Below are positions 40,081 through 49,113 of a stretch of DNA of 64,000 nucleotides, in pieces. The stretch is taken from positions 2,666,001-2,730,000 of the forward strand of contig NZ_CP108025.1 of NCBI RefSeq assembly GCF_041435095.1, written 5' to 3'. Position 1 is the stretch's first letter; each line of letters starts with the position of its first letter. Source of the stretch: Kitasatospora sp. NBC_00315. Its GTDB lineage: Bacteria; Actinomycetota; Actinomycetes; Streptomycetales; Streptomycetaceae. The notes beneath the pieces are model-generated. The model was not told the DNA's origin, made no database searches, and was given only the letters and a program-made list of their open reading frames with translations. Made by a program: the position numbers and the translations under genes.

Positions 40081-41274
40081 TCAGCCCTTCACGCAGACCA
40101 CCTGCTTGAGGTGGGCGACGACCTCCACCAGGTCCTTCTGCTGCGCCATGACCTTCTCGATCGACTTGTAGGCGCCCGGGATCTCGTCCACCACGCCGCT
40201 GTCCTTGCGGCACTCGACGCCCCTGGTCTGCTCCTCCAGGTCCTTGGTGGTGAACCGCTTCTTGGCGGCGCCCCGGCTCATCTTCCGGCCGGCGCCGTGG
40301 GAGGCCGAGTTGAAGGCCGCCTCGTTGCCGAGACCACGGACGATGTACGAGCCCGTGCCCATCGATCCGGGAATGATGCCGAGATCACCCGTACCGGCCC
40401 TGATCGCACCCTTGCGGGTGACGAGCAGGTCGACTCCGTCGTAGCGCTCCTCGGCGACGTAGTTGTGGTGACAGCTGATCACCTCGTCGAAGGCGACCTT
40501 CGCCCTGGCGAACTCCCGGCGCATCACGTCCTGGAGCAGGGCCATCATGATCGCCCGGTTGTGCCTGGCGTACTCCTGCGCCCAGAACAGGTCCTGCCGG
40601 TAGGCGGCCATCTGCGGGGTGTCCGCGACGAACACCGCCAGATCCCGGTCCACCAGGCCCTGGTTGTGCGGCAGCGAGCGGGCGACGCCCATGTGGTGGT
40701 CCGCCAGTTCCTTACCGATGTTGCGGGATCCGGAGTGCAGCATCAACCAGACGGAACCGCTCGTGTCGAGGCACACCTCGGTGAAGTGGTTTCCGGATCC
40801 GAGCGTCCCCATCTGCTGCGCGGCCCGCTCGCGCCGCCACTTCACCTCCGGCGCGATCCCGTCGAACCGCTGCCAGAAGTCGTCCCATCCCGCCGTCGGG
40901 GCGCCCTGCAGCGTGTGCGGGTCGACCGGATCGGCGTGCAGCCCCCGACCGACCGGGATCGCCCGCTCGATCCTGGAGCGCAGCCGGGAGAGGTCGTCCG
41001 GCAGGTCCTTCGCGGTGAGCGAGGTCCTCACGGCGCTCATCCCGCAGCCGATGTCGACGCCGACCGCCGCCGGGCAGACCGCGTCCTTCATGGCGATGAC
41101 GGATCCGACGGTCGCGCCCTTGCCCAGGTGGACGTCGGGCATCACGGCGAGGCCGTGCAGCCAGGGCAGGGAGCTGATGTTGCGCAACTGCTGGAGGGCC
41201 TGGCTCTCGACGGTGGCCGGGTCGGCCCACATCCGGATCGGGATCCCGGCGCCGGGGATTTCGGTGTACGACAT
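40081..41274 (-). CDS. rtcB: RtcB RNA-splicing ligase
   Basis: The 397-aa protein is a bacterial RtcB that joins 2',3'-cyclic phosphate (or 3'-phosphate) and 5'-OH RNA ends using GTP and Mn. Key sites are visible: GVDIGCGM with the metal Cys, GSGNHFTEV, LHSGSRNIG, CHHNY and the guanylylated His in SASHGAGRKMSR. No archease gene lies near it. The ATG follows GGAGGTCGTTGAACC. A short reading frame with a perfect ribosome site lies 146 bp upstream and may be a leader peptide. Confidence 0.94.
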   Translation of the reverse strand: MSYTEIPGAGIPIRMWADPATVESQALQQLRNISSLPWLHGLAVMPDVHLGKGATVGSVIAMKDAVCPAAVGVDIGCGMSAVRTSLTAKDLPDDLSRLRSRIERAIPVGRGLHADPVDPHTLQGAPTAGWDDFWQRFDGIAPEVKWRRERAAQQMGTLGSGNHFTEVCLDTSGSVWLMLHSGSRNIGKELADHHMGVARSLPHNQGLVDRDLAVFVADTPQMAAYRQDLFWAQEYARHNRAIMMALLQDVMRREFARAKVAFDEVISCHHNYVAEERYDGVDLLVTRKGAIRAGTGDLGIIPGSMGTGSYIVRGLGNEAAFNSASHGAGRKMSRGAAKKRFTTKDLEEQTRGVECRKDSGVVDEIPGAYKSIEKVMAQQKDLVEVVAHLKQVVCVKG

Positions 41275-41419
41275 GGTTCAACGACCTCCGGGGTCGACTG
41301 GTTTCACGGGTGGTTCCGGGGGTGCCGCGCGTAGCTTCCGGCGGGGCTCGGGAAGGTCCGGGGGTACGGCGCCGCGATCGGGCGACAGCGCTCGGGCGCT
41401 GCGATCGGGCCGGCGGCGC

Positions 41420-41509
41420 TCAGGCGCTGCGGCGTCGTCGCGAGGCGGGACGGAGCGGTCTCGGGGAGCGCTGGGCGCCGGTGGTGCGCCGGGTGGGCTC
41501 GACCCGCAT
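41420..41509 (-). CDS. Possible basic leader peptide upstream of rtcB
   Basis: A 29-codon frame starts with ATG at 41509. It is preceded by AGGAGG at 8 nt spacing, a near-perfect ribosome site. It encodes a very Arg-rich peptide (MRVEPTRRTTGAQRSPRPLR, ending SRRRRSA). It lies 145 bp before rtcB on the same strand. The ribosome site is the main evidence; the peptide matches no family I know, and it could be chance. Confidence 0.4.
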   Translation of the reverse strand: MRVEPTRRTTGAQRSPRPLRPASRRRRSA

Positions 41510-41610
41510 GGTGACCGCCTCCTCTCGTCGTCGCGTCGTCTCGTCGTCTCGCCGTGCGGGAGCCATCTACCCACGGACGGGGAGAGGGTCGCAACGCAAT
41601 AAAGCACGAA

Positions 41611-41644
41611 GGGGCCCGGCGGAGTTGATGCCCCGCCGGGCCCC
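41611..41644 (-). terminator. Terminator after the M16 peptidase operon
   Basis: GGGGCCCGGCGG (41611-41622) pairs with CCGCCGGGCCCC (41633-41644). T-rich sequence follows on the minus strand. Confidence 0.8.
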
Positions 41645-41663
41645 GTCCGGATCCGGTACGCCG

Positions 41664-43055
41664 TCAGGAGGTGATGACGGTGACCTCGCCGATGCCGAGC
41701 TTGCCGACCGGCTCGGCGATCTCGGCGGCGTCGCCGACGAGCACGGTGAACAGGCGGTCCGGCGGGAACGCCGCGACCACGGCCTCGGTGGCGGCGGCGG
41801 TGCCGAGTTCGGCGAGCCGGCGGTAGAACTCCGCCTGGTAGTCGTCGGGCAGCGCCTGCTCGACCTGGTCGGCCAGGGTGCCGGCGACCGAGCCCGCGGT
41901 CTCGAACTTGAGCGGGGCGACGCCGACCAGGAACTGGACGGCCTCGTCGCGCTCGGCGTCGGTGAGCCCCTCGGCGGCGAGCGTGCGCAGGATCGTCCAG
42001 GTGTCGGCGAGGGCCGGCGCGGTGGAGGCGGTGTCGACCGAGCCGCTGATCGCGAGCATCGCCCGGCCGGTGCCGTCGGCCGCGGAGCGCAGCGGCTGGG
42101 CGAAGGCGCGGACGCCGTAGGTGTAGCCCTTCTCCTCGCGCAGGACGCGGTCGAGCCGCGAGGTGAGGGTGCCGCCGAGGCAGTAGGTGCCGAGGATCTG
42201 GGCGGCCCAGCTGTCGTCGTGGCGGTCCGGGCCGATCCGGCCGATCAGCAGCTGCGTCTGGACGGAGCCGGGACGGTCGACGATGACGACCCGGCCGGTG
42301 TCGTCGGCGGTGACCGGGGCGTGCGTGCTCGGCCGGCCGGCGGTGCCGCTCCAGACCCCGAGGGTGCTCTCCAGCAGGGCCGGGAGGTCGGTGCCGGTGA
42401 GGTCGCCGACGACCACGACGGTGGTGGTGCCGGGGCGGATGTGGGCGTCGTAGAACGCCTTGACCGCCGGCCGGTCGATGGACCGGACCGTCTCGGCCGT
42501 GCCGCCGCGCGGGCGGGAGAGGCGGTCGGCGGCGTCGAAGAGGCCCGCGTAGAGGGCCTTGGCCGCACGGCGGGCCGGGTTGGCCTGCTCGTGGACGATC
42601 TCGTCGAGCCGGTTGGCGACGAGCCGCTCGATCTCGTCCTCGGGCAGGGCCGGGGCGCGCAGGGCGTCGGCGAGCAGCCCGAGGCCGCGCTGCAGCCGGG
42701 AGGCGGGGACTTCGAGCGAGACCCGGATGCACGGGTGGTCGGCGTGCGCGTCGAGGGTGGCGCCGGCGCGCTCCAGCTCGGCCGCGAACTGCTCGGCCGT
42801 CAGGGTGTCGGTGCCCTCGTTGAGCGCGCGGGCGAGGATGCCGGCGACGCCGTCGAGGCCCTCGGGCTCGGCCGCGAGCGGGACGTCGAGCAGCACGTCC
42901 ACGGCGACCAGCTGCTGGCCGGGACGGTCGCAGTACAGCACGGTGATGCCGTTGGCGAGGGTGGTGCGCTCCGGCCGGGGGAACGCCCAGGGCGTGGGCG
43001 TCCCCGGCCGGGGCTGGGGGTGGAAGGTCATGACGGGGGTGGGGTCGGTGCTCAT
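41664..43055 (-). CDS. M16 peptidase-like protein, non-catalytic partner
   Basis: The 463-aa protein has the two-lobe fold of M16 (pitrilysin) peptidases, for example LANGITVLYCDRPGQ and GTYCLGGTLTSRLDRVLREEKGYTYGVRA. The zinc motif HxxEH is missing: the corresponding segment reads ARALNEGTDTLTAEQF. In M16B systems an active and an inactive subunit make a heterodimer, and this is the inactive one. Its ATG overlaps the stop of the active gene as ATGA, which should give equal synthesis. Confidence 0.9.
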   Translation of the reverse strand: MSTDPTPVMTFHPQPRPGTPTPWAFPRPERTTLANGITVLYCDRPGQQLVAVDVLLDVPLAAEPEGLDGVAGILARALNEGTDTLTAEQFAAELERAGATLDAHADHPCIRVSLEVPASRLQRGLGLLADALRAPALPEDEIERLVANRLDEIVHEQANPARRAAKALYAGLFDAADRLSRPRGGTAETVRSIDRPAVKAFYDAHIRPGTTTVVVVGDLTGTDLPALLESTLGVWSGTAGRPSTHAPVTADDTGRVVIVDRPGSVQTQLLIGRIGPDRHDDSWAAQILGTYCLGGTLTSRLDRVLREEKGYTYGVRAFAQPLRSAADGTGRAMLAISGSVDTASTAPALADTWTILRTLAAEGLTDAERDEAVQFLVGVAPLKFETAGSVAGTLADQVEQALPDDYQAEFYRRLAELGTAAATEAVVAAFPPDRLFTVLVGDAAEIAEPVGKLGIGEVTVITS

Positions 43056-44419
43056 GCGGCCGTCTCCTCCTGGGTCTCGTCGGTGCCGGCTGCGTCGTCG
43101 TTGTCGTCCCCGGTGGTGGGCTCGTAGACGAGCACGGCGCGGTTGTCGGGGCGCAGCCGGGCCGCGGCGACGGCCTTGATCTCCTCGGCGGTGATGTCGA
43201 GGACCTTGGGCAGCGCCTCGTTCACCAGCTTCGGGTCGCCGAACAGGACGGCGTAGCGGCAGAGTTCGTCGGCGCGACCGGCGACGGTGGTGAGCCGGTC
43301 CAGCCACTCGCGCTCGATCTGGGCCTGGGCGCGCTCCAGTTCCTCGGCCGTGGGGCCCTCGGCCGCGAAGCGGGCGAGCTCCTCGTCGACGGCGGTCTCG
43401 ATCTGCTCGATGGTCGCCTCGCCGGAGGTCTTGACGTCGAGCCAGCCGAGCGAGGGGGCGCCGGCCAGGCGCAGCAGGCCGAAGCCCGCCACCACGGCGG
43501 TGCGGTCGCGGCGCACCAGCCGGTTGTAGAGGCGGCTGGACTCGCCGCTGCCGAGGATGGTGAGCGCCAGGTCGGCGGCGTCGGCCTCACGGGTGCCGTC
43601 GTGCGGCAGCCGGTAGGCGGCCATCAGGGCGCGGGAGGGGACGTCCTCGTCGATCAGTTCGCGGGGCTCGGCGCCGATGACCTCGGGCAGGGTGCCGTCG
43701 CGCGGGGGCTGCTTGCCGTCGTGGGCGGGGATGGTGGCGAAGTACTTCTCGACCCAGGCGACGGTCTGCTCCGGGTCGATGTCGCCGACCACGGACAGCA
43801 CGGCGTTGTTGGGCGCGTAGTACGTGCGGAAGAACGCGCGGGCGTCCTCCAGCGTGGCGGCGTCCAGGTCGGCCATGGAGCCGATGGGCGTGTGGTGGTA
43901 CGGGTGCCCGTCGGGGAAGGAGAGCGCGGTGAGCTTCTCGAACGCGGTGCCGTACGGGACGTTGTCGTAGCGCTGGCGGCGCTCGTTCTTGACGACGTCG
44001 CGCTGGTTCTCCATCGAGGTCTCGTCCAGGGCGCTGAGCAGCGAACCCATCCGGTCCGCCTCCAGCCAGAGCGCGAGCTCCAACTGGTGGGCGGGCATGG
44101 TCTCGAAGTAGTTGGTGCGCTCGAAGCTGGTGGTGCCGTTGAGCGAACCGCCGGCGCCCTGGACGAGCTCGAAGTGCCCGTTGTTGGAGACGTTGGCGGA
44201 GCCCTGGAACATGAGGTGCTCGAAGAGGTGGGCGAGACCCGTGCGGCCCTTGACCTCGTGGCGGGAGCCGACGTCGTACCAGAGGCACACGGCGGCCACC
44301 GGGGTGAGGTGGTCCTCGGAGATCACGACCCGCAGGCCGTTGGCCAGGCGGTGTTCGGTGATGGCGATGGCAGCGCCAGTGCCTCCGGTGGAGGCGGCTG
44401 CGGGGGCCGGGTTGGCCAT
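43052..44419 (-). CDS. M16 zinc peptidase, catalytic subunit
   Basis: The 455-aa protein is an M16B metallopeptidase. The inverted zinc motif HLFEH is present in GRTGLAHLFEHLMFQGSANV, with the distal Glu in the following helix. The C-terminal lobe includes LTILGSGESSRLYNRLVR. It lacks a signal peptide and so probably clears peptides in the cytoplasm. The acidic C-terminus (TGDDNDDAAGTDETQEETAA) is low complexity. The ATG at 44419 follows GGAAGGA. It forms a two-gene operon with its inactive partner and is divergent from the topoisomerase gene. Confidence 0.92.
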   Translation of the reverse strand: MANPAPAAASTGGTGAAIAITEHRLANGLRVVISEDHLTPVAAVCLWYDVGSRHEVKGRTGLAHLFEHLMFQGSANVSNNGHFELVQGAGGSLNGTTSFERTNYFETMPAHQLELALWLEADRMGSLLSALDETSMENQRDVVKNERRQRYDNVPYGTAFEKLTALSFPDGHPYHHTPIGSMADLDAATLEDARAFFRTYYAPNNAVLSVVGDIDPEQTVAWVEKYFATIPAHDGKQPPRDGTLPEVIGAEPRELIDEDVPSRALMAAYRLPHDGTREADAADLALTILGSGESSRLYNRLVRRDRTAVVAGFGLLRLAGAPSLGWLDVKTSGEATIEQIETAVDEELARFAAEGPTAEELERAQAQIEREWLDRLTTVAGRADELCRYAVLFGDPKLVNEALPKVLDITAEEIKAVAAARLRPDNRAVLVYEPTTGDDNDDAAGTDETQEETAA

Positions 44420-44731
44420 GCGCTCGGGTCCTTCCCGTCGTCGAGGTCGGGGGGTTCGGTGGGCTTCCCCCACCGGGGGTGCGTGGGCGTCCCCATTGTG
44501 GTGCAACGCGTGGGGCCCGTGGTTGTGTCCGCGCGGGGAGGGCGTTCGCCACGGGCGGAAGCGGCGCGCGCACGCGAGGCGCGGGTGGACGGACGGGAGG
44601 CCGTTCGGGCCCGGGGAGAGCCCTTGGCGGGGTCTGTCCGTCACAGGGTCCACAATGGGGGCGCTGAACGACCATGCCGACAGGTGTCGACGACAAGACG
44701 AAGCCGACAGACGTAAGGGAGCCCCGCCGCG
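44420..44731. promoter_or_regulatory. Divergent promoter region M16 operon / topoisomerase IV A
   Basis: No gene lies in this 312-bp gap. The word CCACAATGGGG occurs on the plus strand near 44650 and, inverted, near 44505. Its CACAAT core could be a -10 element for each direction. Confidence 0.4.
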
Positions 44732-47182
44732 ATGGCCCGCCGCAGTTCGCCCACCCCGCCGCCCGGAGACTTCGAGGAGCGGATCCTCGATGTCGATGTC
44801 GTGGACGAGATGGAGGGCTCCTTCCTGGAGTACGCCTACTCGGTGATCTACTCGCGTGCGCTTCCCGACGCGCGGGACGGTCTGAAGCCGGTGCACCGGC
44901 GCATCCTCTACCAGGCCAACGAGATGGGCCTGCGCCCGGACCGGGCGCACGTGAAGTGCGCCCGCGTGGTCGGCGAGGTGATGGGCCGGCTGCACCCGCA
45001 CGGCGACGCGTCCATCTACGACTCCGTCGTGCGGATGGCGCAGCCGTTCTCGATGCGGCTGCCGCTGATCGACGGCCACGGCAACTTCGGCTCGCTCGGC
45101 AACGACGACCCGCCGGCGGCTATGCGGTACACGGAGTCGCGGCTGACCTCGGCGTCGATGGCGCTGGTGGAGTCGATCCACGAGGAAACCGTCGACTTCG
45201 GGCCCAACTACGACGGCAGCGAGCAGGAGCCCTTGGTGCTCCCCGCGGCCTTCCCGAACCTGCTGGTGAACGGCACCTCCGGGATCGCGGTCGGCATGGC
45301 GACGAACATGCCGCCGCACAACCTGGCCGAGGTGGTGGCGGCGGCCCGGCACCTGATCAAGCACCCGTCGGCGGATCTCGACACCCTGATGCGCTTCGTG
45401 CCGGGCCCGGACCTGCCCACCGGCGGGCGGATCGTCGGGCTCTCCGGCATCCGGGACGCGTACGAGAGCGGCCGCGGCACCTTCCGGATCCGGGCGACCA
45501 CCTCGGTGGAGAACGTCACGCCGCGCCGCAAGGGCATCGTGGTGACGGAGCTGCCGTACACGGTGGGCCCGGAGAAGGTGATCGGCAAGATCAAGGACCT
45601 GGTCAACGCGAAGAAGCTGCAGGGCATCGCGGACGTCAAGGACCTCACCGACCGCGCGCACGGGCTGCGGCTGGTGATCGAGGTGAAGAACGGCTTCGTG
45701 CCGGAGGCGCTGCTGGAGCAGCTCTACAAGCTGACGCCGATGGAGGAGACCTTCGGCATCAACAACGTGGCCCTGGTGGACGGTCAGCCGCTGACGCTGG
45801 GTCTGAAGGAGCTGCTGGAGGTCTACGTCGACCACCGCTTCGAGGTGGTCCGCCGGCGCAGCGACTTCCGGCGGCGCAAGCGCCAGGAGCGGCTGCACCT
45901 GGTCGAGGGTCTGCTGGTGGCGCTCGTCGACATCGACGAGGTCATCGCGATCATCCGCTCCAGCGAGAACGCGACGCAGGCCAAGGAGCGGCTGATCGAG
46001 CGCTTCTCGCTGTCCGAGACGCAGACCTCCTACATCCTGGACACTCCGCTGCGGCGCCTGACCCGCTTCGACCGGGTGGAGCTGGAGAGCGAGCAGGAGA
46101 AGCTCAACTCGGAGATCGCCGAGCTGACGGAGATCCTGGAGTCGGACACCCGGCTGCGCGGTGTGGTCTCCTCCGAGCTGGCCGCGGTGTCGAAGCAGTT
46201 CGGCACGGAGCGGCGGACGGTGCTGCTGGAGGCGGGCGCGGTGCCGGCCGCCTCGCTGGCGGTGCCGCTGGAGGTGGCGGACGATCCCTGCCGGGTGCTG
46301 CTGTCGTCGACGGGCCTGCTGGCCCGGACGGCGGACGGCGAGCCGCTGGAGGTCGCGCAGTCGCGGGGCAGACACGACGTGATCGTGTCCGCGGTGCCCG
46401 CGACGGCACGCGCCGACGTCGGCGTGGTGACGTCCGCCGGCCGGGTGCTGCGCCTGCCGGTGATCGATCTGCCGGGTCTGCCCCCGACGCCCTCGCCGAC
46501 GCTGGCCGGCGGCGCGCAGGTCTCGGAGTTCCTGCGCCTGGAGACCGGCGAGCGGGCGATCGCGCTGACCACGCTGGACGAGTCCTCGCCGGGGCTGGCA
46601 CTGGGCACGCTGCAGGGCGTGGTCAAGCGGGTGGTTCCGGAGTGGCCGTCGAACAAGGACGAGTTCGAGGTGATCGCCCTGAAGGAGGGCGACGAGCTGG
46701 TCGGCGCGGTGGAACTGCGCACCGGTGAGGAGGACCTGGTCTTCATCACCTCGGACGCCCAGCTGCTGCGCTACCCGGCGGGCCAGGTCCGCCCGCAGGG
46801 GCGTCCGGCCGGCGGCATGGCGGGGGTGAAGCTGGTGGACGGCGCCCGGGTGCTGTCGTTCACCGCGGTGGATCCCGCGGTGGACGCGGTGGTGGTGTCG
46901 GTCGCCGGCGCCTCGGGGACGCTGGCGGGTGAGGCGCAGACCAGCTGGAAGGTCACGCCGTTCGAGCAGTACCCGCGCAAGGGCCGCGCCACCGGCGGGG
47001 TGCGCTGCCAGCGGTTCCTGCGTGGCGAGGACGCGTTGGCGTTCGCCTGGGCGGGCGCCGCGCCGGCCAGGGCGACGACGGACAAGGGCTCGCCGGTCGA
47101 GCTGCCGGAGCGCGATCCGCGCCGGGACGGCTCCGGTACGCCGGTGACGACGCCGATCGCGGCGGTGGCCGGCCCGGCATAA
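44732..47182 (+). CDS. parC: Type II topoisomerase A subunit (topoisomerase IV ParC / GyrA2)
   Basis: The 816-aa protein has the GyrA/ParC breakage-reunion domain with VHRRILY, LHPHGDASIYDSVVRMAQ and the catalytic Tyr133 in AMRYTESRL. A C-terminal beta-pinwheel domain (about 490-800) follows. It lacks a canonical GyrA box (QRRGGKG); the nearest text is QGRPAGGMAGVK. This supports a decatenating topoisomerase IV instead of gyrase. The B subunit encoded 13 kb away (60348-62462) is the obvious partner. AAGGGA lies 12 nt before the ATG. Confidence 0.92.
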   Translation: MARRSSPTPPPGDFEERILDVDVVDEMEGSFLEYAYSVIYSRALPDARDGLKPVHRRILYQANEMGLRPDRAHVKCARVVGEVMGRLHPHGDASIYDSVVRMAQPFSMRLPLIDGHGNFGSLGNDDPPAAMRYTESRLTSASMALVESIHEETVDFGPNYDGSEQEPLVLPAAFPNLLVNGTSGIAVGMATNMPPHNLAEVVAAARHLIKHPSADLDTLMRFVPGPDLPTGGRIVGLSGIRDAYESGRGTFRIRATTSVENVTPRRKGIVVTELPYTVGPEKVIGKIKDLVNAKKLQGIADVKDLTDRAHGLRLVIEVKNGFVPEALLEQLYKLTPMEETFGINNVALVDGQPLTLGLKELLEVYVDHRFEVVRRRSDFRRRKRQERLHLVEGLLVALVDIDEVIAIIRSSENATQAKERLIERFSLSETQTSYILDTPLRRLTRFDRVELESEQEKLNSEIAELTEILESDTRLRGVVSSELAAVSKQFGTERRTVLLEAGAVPAASLAVPLEVADDPCRVLLSSTGLLARTADGEPLEVAQSRGRHDVIVSAVPATARADVGVVTSAGRVLRLPVIDLPGLPPTPSPTLAGGAQVSEFLRLETGERAIALTTLDESSPGLALGTLQGVVKRVVPEWPSNKDEFEVIALKEGDELVGAVELRTGEEDLVFITSDAQLLRYPAGQVRPQGRPAGGMAGVKLVDGARVLSFTAVDPAVDAVVVSVAGASGTLAGEAQTSWKVTPFEQYPRKGRATGGVRCQRFLRGEDALAFAWAGAAPARATTDKGSPVELPERDPRRDGSGTPVTTPIAAVAGPA

Positions 47183-47221
47183 CGGCGGCCGGTCGGCCGG
47201 TCGGCCGGTGGGTCGGTCGAC

Positions 47222-47257
47222 AGGAGGAGGGGGTGCCCCAGGGCGCCCCCTCCTCCT
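47222..47257 (+). terminator. Terminator after the topoisomerase IV A gene
   Basis: A 17-bp stem with one G-T pair (47222-47238 with 47241-47257) lies 39 bp after the stop codon. Confidence 0.75.
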
Positions 47258-47365
47258 TGCGTTGCGGTGCCCCTTCGCGCGACGCGCCCCGGCGGCGGAG
47301 CGCCCGCGGGGGTCGGGGCTGGATGCCCGCGGGGGCCGGGGCTGCGCGGCCGTCCTCCGGGAGGG

Positions 47366-47459
47366 CGTCAATTCACCGATTTTTAGTCATGATTGGTAAA
47401 AGCTGATACAACGTTCGAGTCAAGAGCCGGTATCGGATGGATTCATCGGGGGTGTGGTC
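47366..47459 (+). promoter_or_regulatory. AT-rich promoter region of the WXG cassette
   Basis: A sharply AT-rich island (47366-47412, for example ACCGATTTTTAGTCATGATT and GGTAAAAGCTGATACAACG) stands in otherwise very GC-rich DNA, directly before the first WXG gene. GATACAA is a plausible -10 element; no convincing -35 was found. Confidence 0.5.
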
Positions 47460-47753
47460 GTGGCCGACAGCTTCAGGATCGACCTGACGCGGATGCAGGC
47501 GGTGTCCCGGCAGCTCGGCGAGTGCGGTGAGCGCATGCGCTCCGTCACCCGGCGGCTGGAGCACCTGGGCGACTCGAAGCAGACGGGGACGGCGGCCCTG
47601 GACGGCGCCGTCGAGCACTTCGAGGACGAGTGGCACGGCGGCATCGGCCGGATGGCCGAACTCGCCGAGGACCTCCACCGGGGCCTCGACGGGACGCTCA
47701 AGGCCTATACGGAGACCGAGAGCGGTACCGCCAGGGGTTTCGGCGCGGCCTGA
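47460..47753 (+). CDS. WXG100-family (ESAT-6-like) protein
   Basis: The 97-aa protein has the size and helical-hairpin pattern of the WXG100 superfamily. The W-x-G turn is present as EWHGG in the middle (about residue 59). Such proteins are exported through type VII secretion systems, usually as dimers. The GTG at 47460 has GGGGG 7 nt upstream; a GTG at 47454 would sit too close to that site. It leads a cassette with a larger WXG-motif protein, a membrane protein and a soluble protein. No T7SS ATPase or channel gene lies in the window. Confidence 0.75.
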   Translation: MADSFRIDLTRMQAVSRQLGECGERMRSVTRRLEHLGDSKQTGTAALDGAVEHFEDEWHGGIGRMAELAEDLHRGLDGTLKAYTETESGTARGFGAA

Positions 47754-47826
47754 GCGGCGCGGGTGGCCCGGGCGGCCCGGGTGAAGAGTCGACGGGGACG
47801 ACGGGGACGACGGGGATGCGGAGCGG

Positions 47827-49098
47827 ATGAGCGACCACAACTGGCCCGGCCTGGGGTTCTGCCCGGCACCGGGCGATCTGGGCTCGATCGAGCAGGTGTA
47901 CGCGAACGTGGACGCGGTGGCGCGCGAGCTGGACGAGCTGCAGCACGCCCTGGCGGACATCGGCAGGAGCGGGGGTGCCTGGGAGGGCGACGCGGCGGAG
48001 GCCTTCGCGGCGAAGCTGGGCGAACTGCCGAAGTACCTGGACACCGGTCACCGGTCCATGGCCGCCTGCTCGTTGGCGCTGAAGACCTGGCACACCCAGC
48101 TGGCCGGACACCTGGACACCGGCCGGTCGCTGGAGGCCCGGGCGGCCGAGCTCCGCAGCCGGGTGAAGCGGGAGGACGCGGAGCTGGAGGAGCTGGGCGC
48201 CTCACTGGACGGCTACCGGTTCGCGGCGAACCCCAACCAGGAGCAGTACGACGCCGAGTACGAGGAGTACCAACGGCGGCTGGCCGTCTGCAAGCGCGAC
48301 CACGGGTCGCTGGACGAGGTCGTGGCCACGGCCCGCAGGGAGCTCGACGAGCACCGCGCCAACGCCGACGCGGCGGCCCGCGCGGTGCGCACCGCGGCCG
48401 AGAACCATCCGCCGGACCCGGGCTTCTTCGACAAGCTGCTCGGCGGTCTGCGGGCGGCCTGGAAGGGCGTCTCGGACTGGCTGGTCGAGCACGCCGACAC
48501 GCTGTCCAAGATCTCGGCCGGGCTTGCCGTGGCGGCCCTGGCGGTCTCCTGGATCCCGGTCGTGGGACAGGTGGCGGGCGCCGTCCTGGGCGCCGGGGCG
48601 GTGCTGTGCAGTGCGGGTGCGCTGATCGGCCACGGTGTGGGCAAGGCCCGTGGCAAGGACGTCTCCTGGCTGGACATCGGCCTGGACACGCTCGGTGTCG
48701 TCCCGGGTGTAGGCGCCGTCAAGGGCTTCGCGACGGCCGGCAGGGTCGCCACGGCGGCCAAGGGGGTCGGGCTGGCGGGCAGGGCGCGGGCCCCGATCAC
48801 CGCGCTGGCCGACTCCGTGAAACTGGCCCGGGGGGCGAGCGTCGGGGAGCGGGTGGCCGGCGCGGGCAAGGGGTTGTTCGAGATGACCGCCAACCCGATC
48901 TCCACCAAGGGCATCGGCCGGACGCTGGAGAAGCTCACCGGCCACGTGATCGACCCGAGGATCATCACCGGCTCGGTGAAGGGGCTGGGCCTCGGCCACA
49001 AGCTGCTGGGCGGCGAGGAGCAGGAGCTCCGCACCGTCGCGCCGGGCCCCGCCCCGCGCCCCGCGCCCGCCCCCTTCCTGCGCGCCGTGGCCGCCTGA
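47827..49098 (+). CDS. Large WXG-motif protein with glycine-zipper hydrophobic region
   Basis: I do not recognise a named family for this 423-aa protein. Residues 15-110 look like a WXG helical hairpin (GGAWEGDAAEAFAAKL, W-E-G at about 52-54). A coiled-coil stretch follows (about 110-195). A hydrophobic glycine-zipper region (about 225-280, including PVVGQVAGAVLGAGAVLC) could insert in membranes and resembles pre-toxin regions of secreted polymorphic toxins. No nuclease, protease or other toxin domain is visible at the C-terminus. It starts 73 bp after the WXG100 gene and probably shares its operon. Confidence 0.65.
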   Translation: MSDHNWPGLGFCPAPGDLGSIEQVYANVDAVARELDELQHALADIGRSGGAWEGDAAEAFAAKLGELPKYLDTGHRSMAACSLALKTWHTQLAGHLDTGRSLEARAAELRSRVKREDAELEELGASLDGYRFAANPNQEQYDAEYEEYQRRLAVCKRDHGSLDEVVATARRELDEHRANADAAARAVRTAAENHPPDPGFFDKLLGGLRAAWKGVSDWLVEHADTLSKISAGLAVAALAVSWIPVVGQVAGAVLGAGAVLCSAGALIGHGVGKARGKDVSWLDIGLDTLGVVPGVGAVKGFATAGRVATAAKGVGLAGRARAPITALADSVKLARGASVGERVAGAGKGLFEMTANPISTKGIGRTLEKLTGHVIDPRIITGSVKGLGLGHKLLGGEEQELRTVAPGPAPRPAPAPFLRAVAA

Positions 49099-49113
49099 GC
49101 AGAGGACCGACCG

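Larger units (their letters stand above)
41275..41663. other. rtcB upstream region
   Basis: This 389-bp gap holds a possible leader peptide frame (41420-41509), TCGTCGTCTCGTC-type low-complexity sequence at 41520-41556 and the M16 operon terminator (41611-41644). Confidence 0.5.

Noticed and set aside
44420-47371. Long upstream extension of the M16 catalytic frame
   Set aside because: The extension is antisense to the topoisomerase IV A gene and lacks family sequence. The ATG at 44419 has a good ribosome site and the family N-terminus.
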